A DNA stretch of 64,000 nucleotides, from NCBI GenBank assembly GCA_014529385.2, contig CM043953.1, forward strand, positions 97,723,842-97,787,841, read 5' to 3'. The notes under the pieces are model-generated. The model saw nothing but the letters and a program-made list of their open reading frames with translations. It was not told the origin of the DNA and searched no databases. Positions 31,864 through 43,446 of this stretch are shown one piece after another. A program made the translations under genes and the position numbers. The stretch comes from Adiantum capillus-veneris (taxonomy: Eukaryota > Streptophyta > Polypodiopsida > Polypodiales > Pteridaceae). The stretch's first letter is position 1. Every line of letters starts with the position of its first letter.

Positions 31864-34800
31864 TCACCATAGGATGGAAGATCCTTGAGTCGATTTTGAA
31901 GAACCCTGTGAGACAAAGGCCTCTTCGAATGTGTGCAAGTAGTGTGAAGGCAGGTACATTAGCCTGGAGTACATTGCCATCAAAATGTGTCGTGGCGGCG
32001 AATCTTGGAGATTCCAGCAGATCCCTCTTTGCCCTTCCAAGAATAGATTCCACGGATGATCATCGCCTTCAGTGTCTTTAAACACCTGGATGTAGGTGAT
32101 GATTATCCGGGCTATCTTTACTAGCATTTGACAAGCCACGTCGGGGACATCCCGCAGCAAGGTGACTATCGAATTCAATGTGTTGACCACGTAGGCTACT
32201 GTAGGAGGTTGCTGCGTTGTCAACAATGGGTAGTTCAGCTTTTGCTGCCTTGAGCCTTTCCATGTGGAAAAATCTATCCAAGTGCGTCTTCTATGGACTG
32301 GGCAGAAAGTAGGATCTATTTGTATATGATGAGGAGCATTGTGGTAGTTAGTTAGATCCTGTGGCAGTTTGTCCAACCACTTCTTCCTCCACTTTGGGTG
32401 GTCGTCGACAAGTATCTGGGCTTCTTCCGCTGTCAGTGTAATGCCTTCATAACCCCCATATTTGTTTTGTGGCAGGGCTGGCCACATCTTTTCCTTCCAT
32501 AGAATTGCTTCATGGCATATCAAAGGAAGTGGTAGGTACTCATGGCCAAACCCTTCCACCTGCTCTTTTGGCTGTAAGTAGGCTAGGGCCGCTAACTCCA
32601 TTATCTTCTTTTCATAGAGCACGTAATCCTTTACTGGTCCCTCTAGCATGTCCTTAATGCTCTCATTGAGCTCATCTCTAATATCTAGATCTGGCTCTGC
32701 AAATTCGTGCTCTTGTTTCCCTTGGTGTGACGTTTCAGGCAAATCAGACACTTGCTATCTGGACAATAGTTGCAGTTGACTCTGGGCTTTTTCTGCTCTA
32801 ATTTGTTGTTGAAAAATCAGATCTTCCTTTTCCTTCAGCAGTGTGTCACCTATCTGCTTCTGAGTCTCTAATTCGGTGCTTGCTTGTGCGAATTACTGCT
32901 CTAGTTCTTTTATCTTTTGCTCATTTGCCGTTGTCTGGGCTATCATTCTTGATAAGAGCATCTGTCTTTGAAGATTTTCTTGCTCTAGCTCTGATTTCAG
33001 TGCCGCTATGGTGTTCACTGCTGTGGCATTGTCCGATGTGGAGACCAATGCTCCAGTAGGTTCTTGGTTTGCCATCAAGGTTGTCAGAGTACTTTTGATA
33101 GTGTTGTACGAACTGTTAACTCTGTGAAACCTTGCGCTTTTGTAAGCAAGCTGCTCCGTTGCTTTCTGTACTCTTGCCGTCAATTCTTGGCATTCTTTTT
33201 CTTTGGCGGTCAAATTTGTCCTAACGTCCACCAAATCTCTGATCAGAGACTAAGCCTACTGTCTCTCAATGTCTCTTTCCCTCGTTGTGAGTTCCAGTAG
33301 TGCCCTCAGGCTCTCTAACTCCTCTTGCCCAGATGCTTGCTTTTTTTGGGCCTCCTGTACGTGGTTTTCCTTTTCTCTCAGCACCACATGTTGGCACTGG
33401 AACTGTCTTTCTAATTCCTTTAAAGTTTTCCTATAATCAAAACCAAAAACATCCTGGTAGGCTTCGTGGTATCCGATTGCTTCCGTAGGAGGTATAAACT
33501 CCTTTTGCGAGGTTGAAGGAGGAGGAGGTGGCGGTTTTTTGTTTGATGGAGAAGGAGGAGGAGGAGGAGATTTCGGTGAGGGAGGAGGTGGTGATTTAGG
33601 CAAGGGAGGAGGTGAGCTTTCTTCTTCTCGTACATGCCTCTTTTTGGAAGCATCTTCCCCTGACTGTGAAGCAAATGCTTCCGCTTTTCTTTTCTTTAAA
33701 ATCTTGATGATTCTTTGGTGGGTCAAATCCGCTGCCCGTCGCGCTTCCACATTCCTCTCTCTTTGAGTTTTCTTTAGCTGCTCTGCTTGGTTTGTATCAT
33801 CAGCTGTATCTTTTTCCTTCATTCCTTCAATGGATTGCAAAGAAATGTCCACTTCTACAGCCTTTTATTTTGCTTCTAACCTTTGCTTTTCAGCCTGTCT
33901 GTGAAATGCATTTTCTATTCTTTCTTGTCTTTCCTTCTTGAATCTTCGTTTTTGTGTTTTTTGTGTTGCAACAGCTCTTGCCTGTCTGTCATCCCGGAAC
34001 TTGGTCCTTCTTTCCTTGACTCTTTTTTGGGCTTTTGCATATGCTTTTTGAAGGTCAGACTACGGTACTGCACTTCTTTCCCTCCTTTTTCTCTCGAGCG
34101 GCTTTGTGGAGTCTTCCTCCTCGCTTTCTTCAAACTCCGATGGCCCTTTGTCTTTCGACCCTTGAGAGTTTCCTTCCTCGTCAGTCTCCATCTTTTCTTC
34201 ATCACTCGAGATTTTGTTGGATGCCTTGGTTGAGCACGATGATGTTGCGCTAGTGGTCGTCCTTACTGAATGAGCAACCAACTTTGCTTTCTGAATCAGG
34301 GCCATTTGAGAACTGGCAGTTGGCAGATCTTCAATCATTCCCAAAGCTTGGTATGCTATTCTTGTTAGCATTGGCCCTGCGTTCATGTAGCTTTTGTTTT
34401 TTGTCGAGCTTTTCAAATTTGCTTCGACCAAGTTTTCCAAGATGTAAGAACCATAGTCGCAGCGAATGGTTCTATTTTCGGATGTTGCTAGAGCCATGAC
34501 CACGGCAATGTGCAGGATTGGCTCAGTGTAGCGAGGAGGCTCTTGTACTCTGAAATGCCGAGAGATCAATCTCATCGATAATTCCAGCTCTCCGTATATC
34601 ATGTCACTGTATTTATATTTGTTTCCTTTTGCTTTGATAAATGCCTTCTCGTTATCTAGTGACTTGGTCTTTGCCAGCAAGTCGTGTTGCCCTAGAAGGA
34701 AATGCAAAGCTTCGTTGATGATTTCTTTCGTGATCTTTACTTTTACCTTCGATCCATCCTTGTCCGTGATCATTGCCTTCCCATCATATTGTATCGAGCT

Positions 34801-35100
34801 CATGAGCTCGTGGGCCCTCATGTAGTCTGTTCCTCATGGCTGTAATCTGAAAAACTGCTCCAAATGTACAGCCCGCACTGCCTCTATTACCTCCGGTCTT
34901 CGGTGGAGATTCCATATTTCCCGTGGCATGATAGTTGTCTTTACCATGTCACCATCAGCATCCCTAAACTTCGAGATGAAAATGTGAGCAAGGATCTGAG
35001 CTAGTATTTCATCCGAGATGTTAGATTTTTCATTTGTAGCAAGCTCATCCACTTCATATGGTGCTACTGTCCACTGGCTTTCTTTCTTTTGGCGAGGCAT
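31864..35100 (-). pseudogene. G3: ~1,080-codon 3' ORF of unknown function
   Basis: One frame runs from the ATG at 35098-35100 (MPRQKKESQWTVAPYEVDEL) to 31864, interrupted only by stops at 34834 (TGA), 34060 (TAG), 33865 (TAA), 33256 and 33250 (TAG), 32893 (TAA) and 32755 (TAG), with no frame change. In order it has a globular N-terminus (about residues 1-260), an acidic then basic Lys/Arg-rich coiled coil (to about 470), a Pro-rich tract (near 470-500, PPPLPKSPPPPSPKS), a second coiled coil, and a C-terminal globular part with WPALPQNKYGGYEG. The N-terminal layout recalls the extra frame of Athila/Ogre-type elements (plant transposon-protein-like), but that is a weak resemblance. It may replace the missing gag. 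Confidence 0.5.
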
Positions 35101-37353
35101 TCTATGTCAATAGAATCACAAGCTGTCAGGATATTCCTTTCGCAATCAGTCGTATTTAGACTTTTAGTAAAAAACAGTTCAAAAGTTAAAACTGATCATA
35201 ACTTGAACAAATTTCATCCATTCTTGTCCATATTTCACCAGTGGGACTAGGAAGACTAGAGCTATGATGACTAATTAAAATTTGAGCCAATTATGGGCCT
35301 GAGGTACACCGATTGCGATCGTAGTACAGAGGCCAAAATTAGATTTGATCACATGACTGGTTTGTTGATAGTTGGAGGGTCATTTTGGCCCACTCTGTGT
35401 TTCATTTGAACCACTTTTGAGTTTATAGGTCCCAATTTTGGGTTACAATGGAGTTTTGGACTAGACTTCGACTTTTCATGAGTTTTTGATGTCCAAATGG
35501 CTTGAAACTTGATGGGTTATTTGAACAAGATGTGTCCAAGGGATCTGTTAGGTTTTGGTCAAAATCTGGTGCTGAGGTACACCGGTCGCAATCATAGTAC
35601 CTGGGCTTTTTTGGGTGAAAACTGGATGGTCATGGACCCCTATGCCTGCCTACCCACTGATGATTTATTTCCAAGTTTGGACTTAAAATGAACAAATTAG
35701 AGCAATTTTTCACTCTTTGACCTTATTTTACTAAGTCTAACCATATTGGGATTTCCTGATGAATTTTGGTTGGAGCCTGGAGTTAGTTGAAGTTATTTTT
35801 AGAGCTTTCACTGCTTCCATGATGTACCGCTATCCTCAGCCTACTCCACTGTCTGATTTTGACTTGATCAAGCACTTTATACCCCGTCTTGGGAGATTTT
35901 CCAGACTTGTGCATTTTTCAGGCATTCTTTGGATACCAATGTGATATTTGAGCATCCCTAAGTCACCTTTTGGTATTTGGCATTGGTTCGGCCAAAATTC
36001 TCCCTTTATGTGATCATTCGAGACTGAAATGATCATATCTGTACTTGTAGGAGATTCTGAGATCCATTTGAGGTTTTCTACAACTATACTGACTCCTAGT
36101 CGGACAAGTATGTCCTTCAAACTATCCATCAGTGTTTTTAACCAGATTTTGGTAGTTGTAGGTCAAATTTTCCCGTTTTGGTTGTGTTTGAAAAATAAGG
36201 ACCATTCTATGAGCAAAATTTGTGCATTTTTCTTGAAAATTCAAGAGAGTGTATCTTTAATTGAGTTCCAAGCCTGGGCCAAATCAAAAGTTGCAAAACC
36301 TACATCTGGGGGCACTGATCGCGATCCTACCACAGAGGCCAAAATGATTTTTGACACCTGCAGATTGTAGGCGAGGCTGAGGGGAGGTTTTCTGCAGATT
36401 CTGTCCCAAGTTTTGTCAGTGAGGTACACCGATCGCGCGATCGTTGTACCACCACCAAACTGAGGTTTCATCACATGGCTTTGTTCCTAACCTTGTGGGG
36501 AGCACATTGATGTGTTCTCTGCTTGAAAAAAGTTTTGTTTGGATACCTCTAAGGGCCCTTGACCTATTTGACCCAATCCGACTTTGATTTGATCCCTTCG
36601 CCCGTTTGTGCAATGATTCGCGCTTGCATGCATAATAGACTTGATCTTTACTTGATAAGGAACATACCTGTGAAATCTGGTATGACATGCTGGCTCCGAC
36701 TGTCCTTACGAGGTAGAAATGTGGCAGCTTGCTCTAGGTCAAGAAGCTCTCTTCTTCTCTCTCAAAATGTGAAAATGAACAATGAGCTAGAATTTGGCCT
36801 ACCTGACCTATATCTTCCTAAGGTTTTCGTGACATAGAGCTGATTTTCCTTACCGTTGATCCCGATATAATCTGCATACCACCTGTGGGGCGAACCGCTT
36901 GTCATTCCGGCGTCGTATGACCATTTGATGCGATTTTGGCAAAATGTAGTCATGATCATTAAGGCTGAAATTCGACATCTTCAGATTAGCTTCATATCTT
37001 CAATGCTTGATAACCTTGTCATGATACTTTGGCGTTTGCCTCCAGAACTTGATTCCGACACTTGTGAGCGATATTTTTTAAATTTTGATGTTTTATTAAC
37101 AAAAATCAAACAAAATAAATTGAAAATACTTATTAACTGGTAAAAATTAGCCAAAAATTATTATACTCACCCCTAAGTATATATTTTCACTAGAAGCATC
37201 CCAATGCTCCGGATTTTGTCATTACAGCTCATTATTAAGTTGGTCGGATGATAAAAAAGCTAAAAATACCAGATTTTGATCAAATATGTTCGAAATTGAA
37301 CTCTAAATAATGAAAAACACACACATTATGTACATATATACATGTTGGACCCC
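35101..37353 (-). other. G3 internal spacer with palindromic repeats
   Basis: About 2.2 kb without a coding frame. It holds four copies of a diverged repeat whose core is GGTACACCGATYGCGATCGT, at about 35301, 35574, 36311 and 36421. The same repeat family occurs in the leader and LTR. Flanking text such as TCAAAATCTGG also recurs. Confidence 0.6.
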
Positions 37354-38109
37354 TTAATGGCCCTGACTGTTGCTAGATTCAGCAGTTACTCCCCCCTTCC
37401 TAGACTGAGTCGTCCCGAACGAAGGTTGGGTGCATGTGCATGGGTTTTGAAATCTCTTTCTATGCATGGCCGTGTAATGTGGCCCTATTCTCATGTTTGA
37501 GACAATGCGTTGGGTAACAAGGTGATGTGCAAGTTGCGGGGATTGAATGTAATTTTTAGTGGCTTTTGATGGCGAGGTTAGCTGTGTATGGAACAGAAGA
37601 GCTTGCAGTCGAATTGCTCTTTCCCTGATTGTTGGTGTTGTGATGGAAATTATTTTTGGAACCCATTTGTATGCGGTTTGTTGCACCTTTACAGACTCTA
37701 ATTTAGTTTCCTAAATTTTCATAGGTTTCCAGTGCCATTTTGGTAGTTCAGGCTTCCTGTTTTGACTTTTGGGTTTCCCTTCGAGCTTTGTCGCCAAATC
37801 TTTGGTTTTCTCCATTTTTGGTTGCCATTTCCACTCTGGACTAACTCCTGAAGGTCTTTGATATGATGCTGCTTTCGTCGGGAGTTGTTCCTTGGGTAGC
37901 CATATCTGGCTCAGTTTGTTTTGCATGATTTTTTTCTTTCTCCATACTTTCCGAACAGCCGTTTTTGGTGTTTTTGGCTGATGAGCTGGTTGCTTTTTGT
38001 CGATGGGGATACTCGGCCACGAGTGATCTGTTTTGTCAAATGGAGTCATGTATTTGTTAGAGTTGTGTGTATACATCAACGCATGTTCTGACCATTCAGT
38101 AAACTGCAT
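37354..38109 (-). pseudogene. G3: W-x-P-K motif region
   Basis: Two overlapping frames (38109-37711 and 37686-37354) carry QIWLPKEQL, EWKWQPKMEK, KWHWKPMKI and AYKWVPKIIS in a Lys/Pro-rich context. The same motif style (YKWVPK, QIWVPK) occurs in E1 at 11857-12624, showing descent from a common region. No enzyme motif is present. It lies downstream of the second retropepsin-like domain and before the spacer. A role as a basic RNA- or protein-binding tail is a guess. Confidence 0.45.
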
Positions 38110-38462
38110 TGTACGTTCTCATCCATGGAACTCCCAAACATAGTGATTCTCTGATTTTCTCCGTCTTTCATTACAAAAAATTGATGAGGACAACTATTTC
38201 CATCAATATTGATTGGTAAGTTTACTATCCTCAACGTTGGCATTGTTGCCCCGTTCGCGGCTTGTAAATCACGTGTGGATTGCACTAGGGGTTCATCTGT
38301 AAGCATCTTGTAAGTGAAGAAGTTGACCACATTGACTATTGCTCTTGTGTCAATCAATGCTCGTTGATATCTGCCATGCGGAAGTTTGACATTGATGCGA
38401 ATATCCATTCCTATTTCCCATTGCTCATCAGTGTGAATTATAGAAAGAGGAATTTGAGCCAT
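38076..38462 (-). pseudogene. G3: second retropepsin-like domain, downstream of integrase
   Basis: The 128-codon frame has an aspartic-protease pattern. DIRINVKLPHGRYQRALIDT (residues 20-39) leads to an active-site-like DTR where DTG is expected, followed by AIVNVV. It then has the paired strand LRIVNLPINIDGN and, near the end, MFGSSMDEN where ILGRDWL-type motifs lie. It is separate from the conventional protease at 42864-43220. Position after integrase is unusual for gypsy elements. It may be a degenerate structural domain, because the active-site Gly is replaced. Confidence is limited by the weak C-terminal match. Confidence 0.45.
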
Positions 38463-38498
38463 ATCTGCTGGTTGAGGAAGTCTTTGTTGTTGTAAGTT

Positions 38499-39504
38499 CT
38501 ATTTTCTTTTTAAAATCCTGATTCTGGCCTCCTCCTGTGCTTGAGCTTTTGTCGCATTTGCTTTGTTCTTGCGCCCCTTCGCAGCGTGTATTTTGGCAAG
38601 CATCTCTGAGGTTAGTGGTAGGTTGTACTTCTTTAGTCTGCAACCACTAATCCAGTTAGGCATCTCCTCTCCCTCTAATGTCGCAAGTTTAATGGCACCG
38701 CTAGATGATATGTCATGAATCACATAGGGTCCATTGCCTCACTTTTTGAGTTTCCGGGAATGTTGTTTCAGGGTATCCATTAAGACGTAATCCCCTGTAG
38801 CAAATTCCTTGCTGATAACATGTTGATCAAAGAATGATTTCATGTTTCGTTTTTGCGCATAGATTGATGCAATTGCTCTCAATCTAGTTTCATCCAATTT
38901 TTTCAGGATATCTACCTGATTGGATAATTCATGGCCCGTCCATTCTAATTCTTTAGCGACCCGAAGCGTGGGGATAAGAAATTCAAGTGGCAAAATCGCT
39001 TGAGTTCCATAAACCATGTGGAACGGAGTCGTCCCAATTGATATTTTGTAAGCTACTCTATATGCCCATAAAGCTGAATGCAACTTTTGATCCCAGTCAG
39101 CTTCTCGATTCGCTAACAATTTTGGTGAGAATTGTCACCAAAATCTTGTTCGTACTTTCTGCTTGGCCGTTATCTTGTGGGTGATAGGAAGCTGACTTCC
39201 TGTGAATTACCATGAATTCATCCAATAGGAATTCGATCACTTCATTGATGAAGTGAGTACCTCTATCGCTCACTATCTCTATTGGTAAGCCATATCTAGT
39301 AAAAATGTTCTCATACAAAAAATATGATGTCGTTTTTGCATCATTTTTGGTTTTTGCTTTCACTTTCACCCACTTTGTTAGATAATCTGTTGCCACAATA
39401 ATGTATTGAGCGTGGGTTTTATATCCAGGAGGCATAATCGGTCCTACAAAATCTATTCCCCATTTCGTAAACGCTCTTGCCCCCATCATTGGCCTCAAGG
39501 GCAT
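38499..39504 (-). pseudogene. G3: integrase catalytic core and C-terminal domain
   Basis: The core has WGIDFVGP, VSDRGTHF and NGQAESTNK, so the D, D and E residues are all present. A frameshift near 39.1 kb leads into ALWAYRVAYKISIGTTPF and the GPY/F-like C-terminal part (FATGDYVLMD), which after another frame change continues IHDISSSGAIKLATLEGEEM. No chromodomain is seen. It would join element DNA to the target; the frameshifts make it inactive. Confidence 0.8.
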
Positions 39505-40250
39505 ATCATCTCGTGATCTAGGAATCTTTGTCCTCTGGCAATCGTCACATCATGTGACAAACTCTTCAGTGTCTATGAATAGTGTAGGCCACCATATGCC
39601 TGCAATAAGAATTGCTTTGGCCGTTTTGTCAACTGAGAAATGTCATCCAGCTTGTCCGCCATGTGCTTGCTCTAAGATAGGAACGTATTCCTCTTCAGTC
39701 ACGCACATTCTCAATTGATTGTCTTTTCCCCTCTTGTAAAGATTGTCCTCAATCAGTACATAGTTTTCTGCCTCTTTCGTGATCGTTTTGATACATGATC
39801 TACTCATCCCTTTAGGCAGTATCCCGGTGGTGAGGTATTCAACAATGTAATTACTCCATCGGGGTACTACACATAATCTGAATAGAGTCGCGTGTTCTAT
39901 CGGGTTTTGAAATGTGCAGCTAACGCATGATTTGATATGCATATGAACACTTTGTTGCATTTTCGGTCAATACACACCCATTCTCATCAATCTTTGATAT
40001 GTCTGTGCATGCCCATTGTGAATCCCCGTTGTTTGTACATGAGCTTGGTTTAGATACAATTCCCGTTCACTTGATTCAACACAAAGCCTAAGGATTTGAT
40101 TGATCCCTGTTTGTATAGCCTTCCCGCCAACATTACCAATGATCTAGATGCTACAATGGTAGATGGTTGTTTTGTCACATTCAATGACCCAATAGTCAAC
40201 AAAGAAATTACATCCTCGCTCCATCTTGGAACCATTTCTATGTTGAAAAG
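39505..40250 (-). pseudogene. G3: duplicated integrase zinc-binding (HHCC) modules
   Basis: Two successive modules share one layout: VPRWS near the start, LYKxG in the middle, QAH, then His and CxxC. Module A (about 40220-39920) has MVPRWSEDVISLLTIG, LYKQG, QAHVQTTGIHNGHAQTY and SCVSC. Module B (about 39890-39540) has VVPRWSNYIVEYLTTG, LYKRG, AHGG with HFSVDKTAKAIL, and CDDC. Gypsy integrases normally have one such H2C2 module. Each copy carries in-frame stops and module A has a frame change. Confidence 0.6.
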
Positions 40251-40841
40251 ATATGCATCTGGCAATTCATCATCAACTCCTATCGGGTTTTCTCCATGCA
40301 TCATTCTAGATAAATGATCCGCTCTTTGGTGTATAGTTCCTTTTTTTACTACTACCGTGAAGTCAAACTCAAGCAGTATGATGAACCATCTTACAATCCT
40401 CCCCATACTGCAAGGTTTTTTTACTAAGTACAACAGTGCTTGGTGATCAACAAAGAATACAAATTTATTGGAAAGTAAGTAGTGTCTAAACTTTTTCACT
40501 TCATAGATCATACCCAAACCCTCCCTCTCATTTGTTGTGTAATTCTTCTCTGCATTCTTCAGTTGTCTACTGGAGTAACTGATTGGAAAATCCATGTTGT
40601 TCTCTCCAGGTTGTGCAAGTATGCATCCTATAGCATATGCTGATGCATCTACGTGGATGTGGAATATCTTTTCCCAATCCAGAGCCTTCAAAATTGGAGC
40701 GGAAATCAACCTTTGCTTCAAAGTTTGAAAAGCTTTCTCGCACGCATCTATCCACTCAAATTTAGTTATCAGCACGTAAAGTGGTTTTGCAATGATAGCG
40801 TATGAGTAGATAAATCTGCGATAATATCCACAATGGCCCAT
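40050..40841 (-). pseudogene. G3: gypsy RNase H
   Basis: This connects to RT in the same frame across a TAG at 40854. FHIHVDASAYAIGCIL carries the first Asp, NYTTNEREGLGMIYEVKKFR the Glu, and FVFFVDHQALLYL the next Asp, so the acidic set is intact. The following KKGTIHQRADHLSR is the usual end. Unlike G4 there is no second RNase H. The frame runs on into the first integrase zinc-binding module. Confidence 0.8.
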
Positions 40842-40853
40842 AAATGCCTGTAC

Positions 40854-41630
40854 CTATTTTACCTTTACTGGTCGTGGTAGATCAACAATGACGCTGATCT
40901 TCTCCATGTCTATCGAAATACCATTTTTGGACACTATATGTCCCAATATTTTGCCCTGTCTTACCATGAAGACACATTTCTCTGGATTCAGGCAAATCCG
41001 ATACAGTCTGCATTTTTCGAACACTTCGGTCAAGTGCTCTATGTGCTCCAATCTTACGAGAGAGTGAACGCACAAGTCACCCATGTAAATTTCTAGGAAC
41101 TGTCTTAGATATTCTTTAAAAGTATGACCCGTCAGCCTTTGAAATGTGGCTGGTGCATTTGTTAAGCCAAAAGCCATTACCCTAAATGTGAAAATGCCCC
41201 ATTCAGTTGCAAAAGACGTCTTCTGCTGATCCTCTGGCTTTATTGCGAGTTGGTTGTAGCCTGAAAATCCATCTAAGAAACTATAAGCTTCTTTACCTGC
41301 CACTCTTTCTATTACATGATCAGTAATGGGTAGGGGATAGTTGTCTCGAATTGTAGCAGCATTTACTTTCTTGAGATTGACGCACACTCTTAAATTTCCA
41401 TTTTTCTTCAGGACCACCATAATCGGTGAAACCCAATCGGTGTGCTCAATTTCGTAAATGAACTCTGCCTCTTTAAGCTTATCTATCTCCTCCTTGATCT
41501 TTTTTGCAAACATCTCATTGTAAGTATAGAGATGTTGTCTGCTGGGTTTGGCGTCATTCTTAAGGGGTATTGTGTGTTGACAGATACTTGGATCCACCCC
41601 CTTAAGATCTTTGTATGACCATGCAAACAC
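40854..41630 (-). pseudogene. G3: gypsy reverse transcriptase
   Basis: The fold is clear: WVSPIMVVLKKNGNLRVCVN, the first Asp in FLDGFSGYNQ, FGLTNAPATFQR, then the active-site loop IYMGDLCVHS where the usual second position Asp of YxDD is Gly. LGHIVSKNGISID follows. In-frame TAG codons lie at both ends (41640 and 40854). The enzyme copies element RNA; this copy is catalytically dead. Confidence 0.85.
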
Positions 41631-41639
41631 ATCTCTATA

Positions 41640-42879
41640 CTATTTAAGAGTAGCTACCAAAAGCTTTTCCTCGTCTTCAGTAAGATCCATGGCAATATAT
41701 GCAGGTTTTGGATCTTCTCCTGGCTCCGCTAGATCTATTCGTTTGTCTTTTTCAGGACCGTCGTACGATGTACTAGGTTCCTTCAATTCCCTCATCGGTT
41801 GTTGCACTATGATTTTCCTATCTTGTATGGTATACTTCTTATAATGGGACCGCGCATCCATCTTGTCAGAATTTGTGTCCTTATTTGTTTCCAATTCAGT
41901 CGTCCATATGTCTCTGAGGGTTCGTTTGAGCTTATTGTACTCCGTTTTGGTCATTCCAGACCCTGTTTTCCCCCCTTTATGTGTCTTAGTCGTTCACTTT
42001 TCGCGTCTGTTCTTCTTGTTGTTTTTCCATGGTTTAGTTTTGATAAACCGGCCAATGACCTCGTCTCTGACACAATCGTCAGCTTTGACAAGCTTTATAT
42101 ATCCTGTTCTGTCATTGACAAGAGGCATCAGATTATGCTTATTCGTTCTTGATTTTCTTGTTCTCTTGGATTTATACCGCTCTTGTCGACTAGGTTTTTG
42201 GTTAGGAAACTCGTAAAACCTGTCCTGTCTCGACCTGTATTTCCTATTCGTCTTTGATCCACTTGATATTTTGTCATCAGCATCTATCATTTGGATTTCA
42301 TCACCCAATGATGGAAGGTCACCGCTTAGTGAGTCTGTGAATTCCTCCTCTGTTCGATTCCTATCGTTCACTACAGATATCTCATCAATTATTCTTTTAC
42401 ACTCAGTCTCACATGGTGGTTCTTCTTGTTCCTCGCTCTCTGATCCTGACACAAGGATGACGCTAGCCATTTGCAACGTTACTAGGTCGTATCCTTCATC
42501 GTCACAAAATTTTGTAGGCCTGCATTCGTTAACACATACATCCAAGGTTGAAAATATTTGAGTCCACCCAAATGGCTCAAATAAATGTTCAGGGAAAGGT
42601 TCTGGGAGATAAGCCTTGGCTTCTACGGATCTTTCCAATACGCATTCCTCTTTGATTATGTCTCCACAAGCAGATGCTCCACACATCCAGACAATGTGCT
42701 TTCATTTGTATCCATGCAGGTATTTCTTTTTTATTTACTGTGGTTGAATTAAATTCTTGCACTGGTGTTTTTGCAACGTCTCTATAGCTGTGATCCTTCA
42801 TGTTGATTTTCGTTATTAGCTCTTCGTGCCTTAGGTAAATTTGGTCGTACCCCCAATATTGTATCATTTGAGTTGACAC
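41640..42879 (-). pseudogene. G3: protease-RT linker
   Basis: Frames 42879-42589, 42686-41994 and 41954-41640 are open in turn, with frame changes between them. The middle piece has an acidic then Arg/Lys-rich composition (SRQDRFYEFPNQKPSRQERY). The last piece is in frame with RT. No catalytic motif. The long linker (about 400 residues) is larger than in most gypsy elements. Confidence 0.5.
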
Positions 42880-43220
42880 ATAAAAGGTCGCCCCAAAATA
42901 ATGTCGAAGTTGTTCGTTTTTCCGAAATCCACCATAGCAAAGGTGTGCTCATAGTTAATTCCACAGGAAGTTACAACTATTTGGTCCAGGATTCCCAATG
43001 GTCTCTCTACATACCCATCTGCAAGTTGCAGTTTCATTCTCGTCTTTCTAAGAGCTGGACGGCCCCATTTCTCCCAGATTTGCTTTGTAGCAATCGCAAC
43101 TCCCGCTCCACTATCTAGGATAGCTATCGTTTTTTTATCCTGATATTCAACAGGTAAGGTTGTATTACCTTACTCACCTTCACAGTAATCTCCGACCTTG
43201 TTTATGGGCATTGGTTAGGC
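42864..43220 (-). pseudogene. G3: retropepsin-type protease
   Basis: MPINKVGDYCEGE is followed after a TAA by the active site IAILDSGAGVAIAT, with DSG intact. LADGYVERPLGILDQ and the closing IILGRPFMCQ follow. It matches the E1 protease motif for motif (NKLGQYFEG, ILDGGVGV, ILGRPFM). The upstream frame at 43446-43180 may be the gag/protease connector. The protease would cleave the polyprotein. Confidence 0.7.
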
Positions 43221-43446
43221 TTTGGATTAAGTGTTCCGTGAAATACTCGTGAGATCTCTCTGAAGAAGTATAGGAGATGCTTTCTTCAAGGATCGGCTCT
43301 AACGGTCGTACTACACCTTGGTTTACACTCTCCTTCGTTGATAAAACACTTGATTGATCCGCTAAATTTTGGTGTTGGATGTTGATTTGTTTTCCCGATC
43401 TCAAAAACATGAAGAAAGTGGGATTTATTGACTGAATCCAAACCAT
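43180..43446 (-). pseudogene. G3: short frame upstream of protease
   Basis: The 88-codon frame includes FFMFLRSGKQINIQHQN and a Ser/Glu-rich part. It lies just before the protease in element sense, where a gag C-terminus would lie, but no gag core or zinc knuckle can be found to its right. It may be the residue of a deleted gag. Confidence 0.35.

Noticed and set aside
35509-37143. Plus-strand frames in the G3 spacer
   Set aside because: Short, without protein-like patterns, and carrying the palindromic repeat; treated as non-coding.
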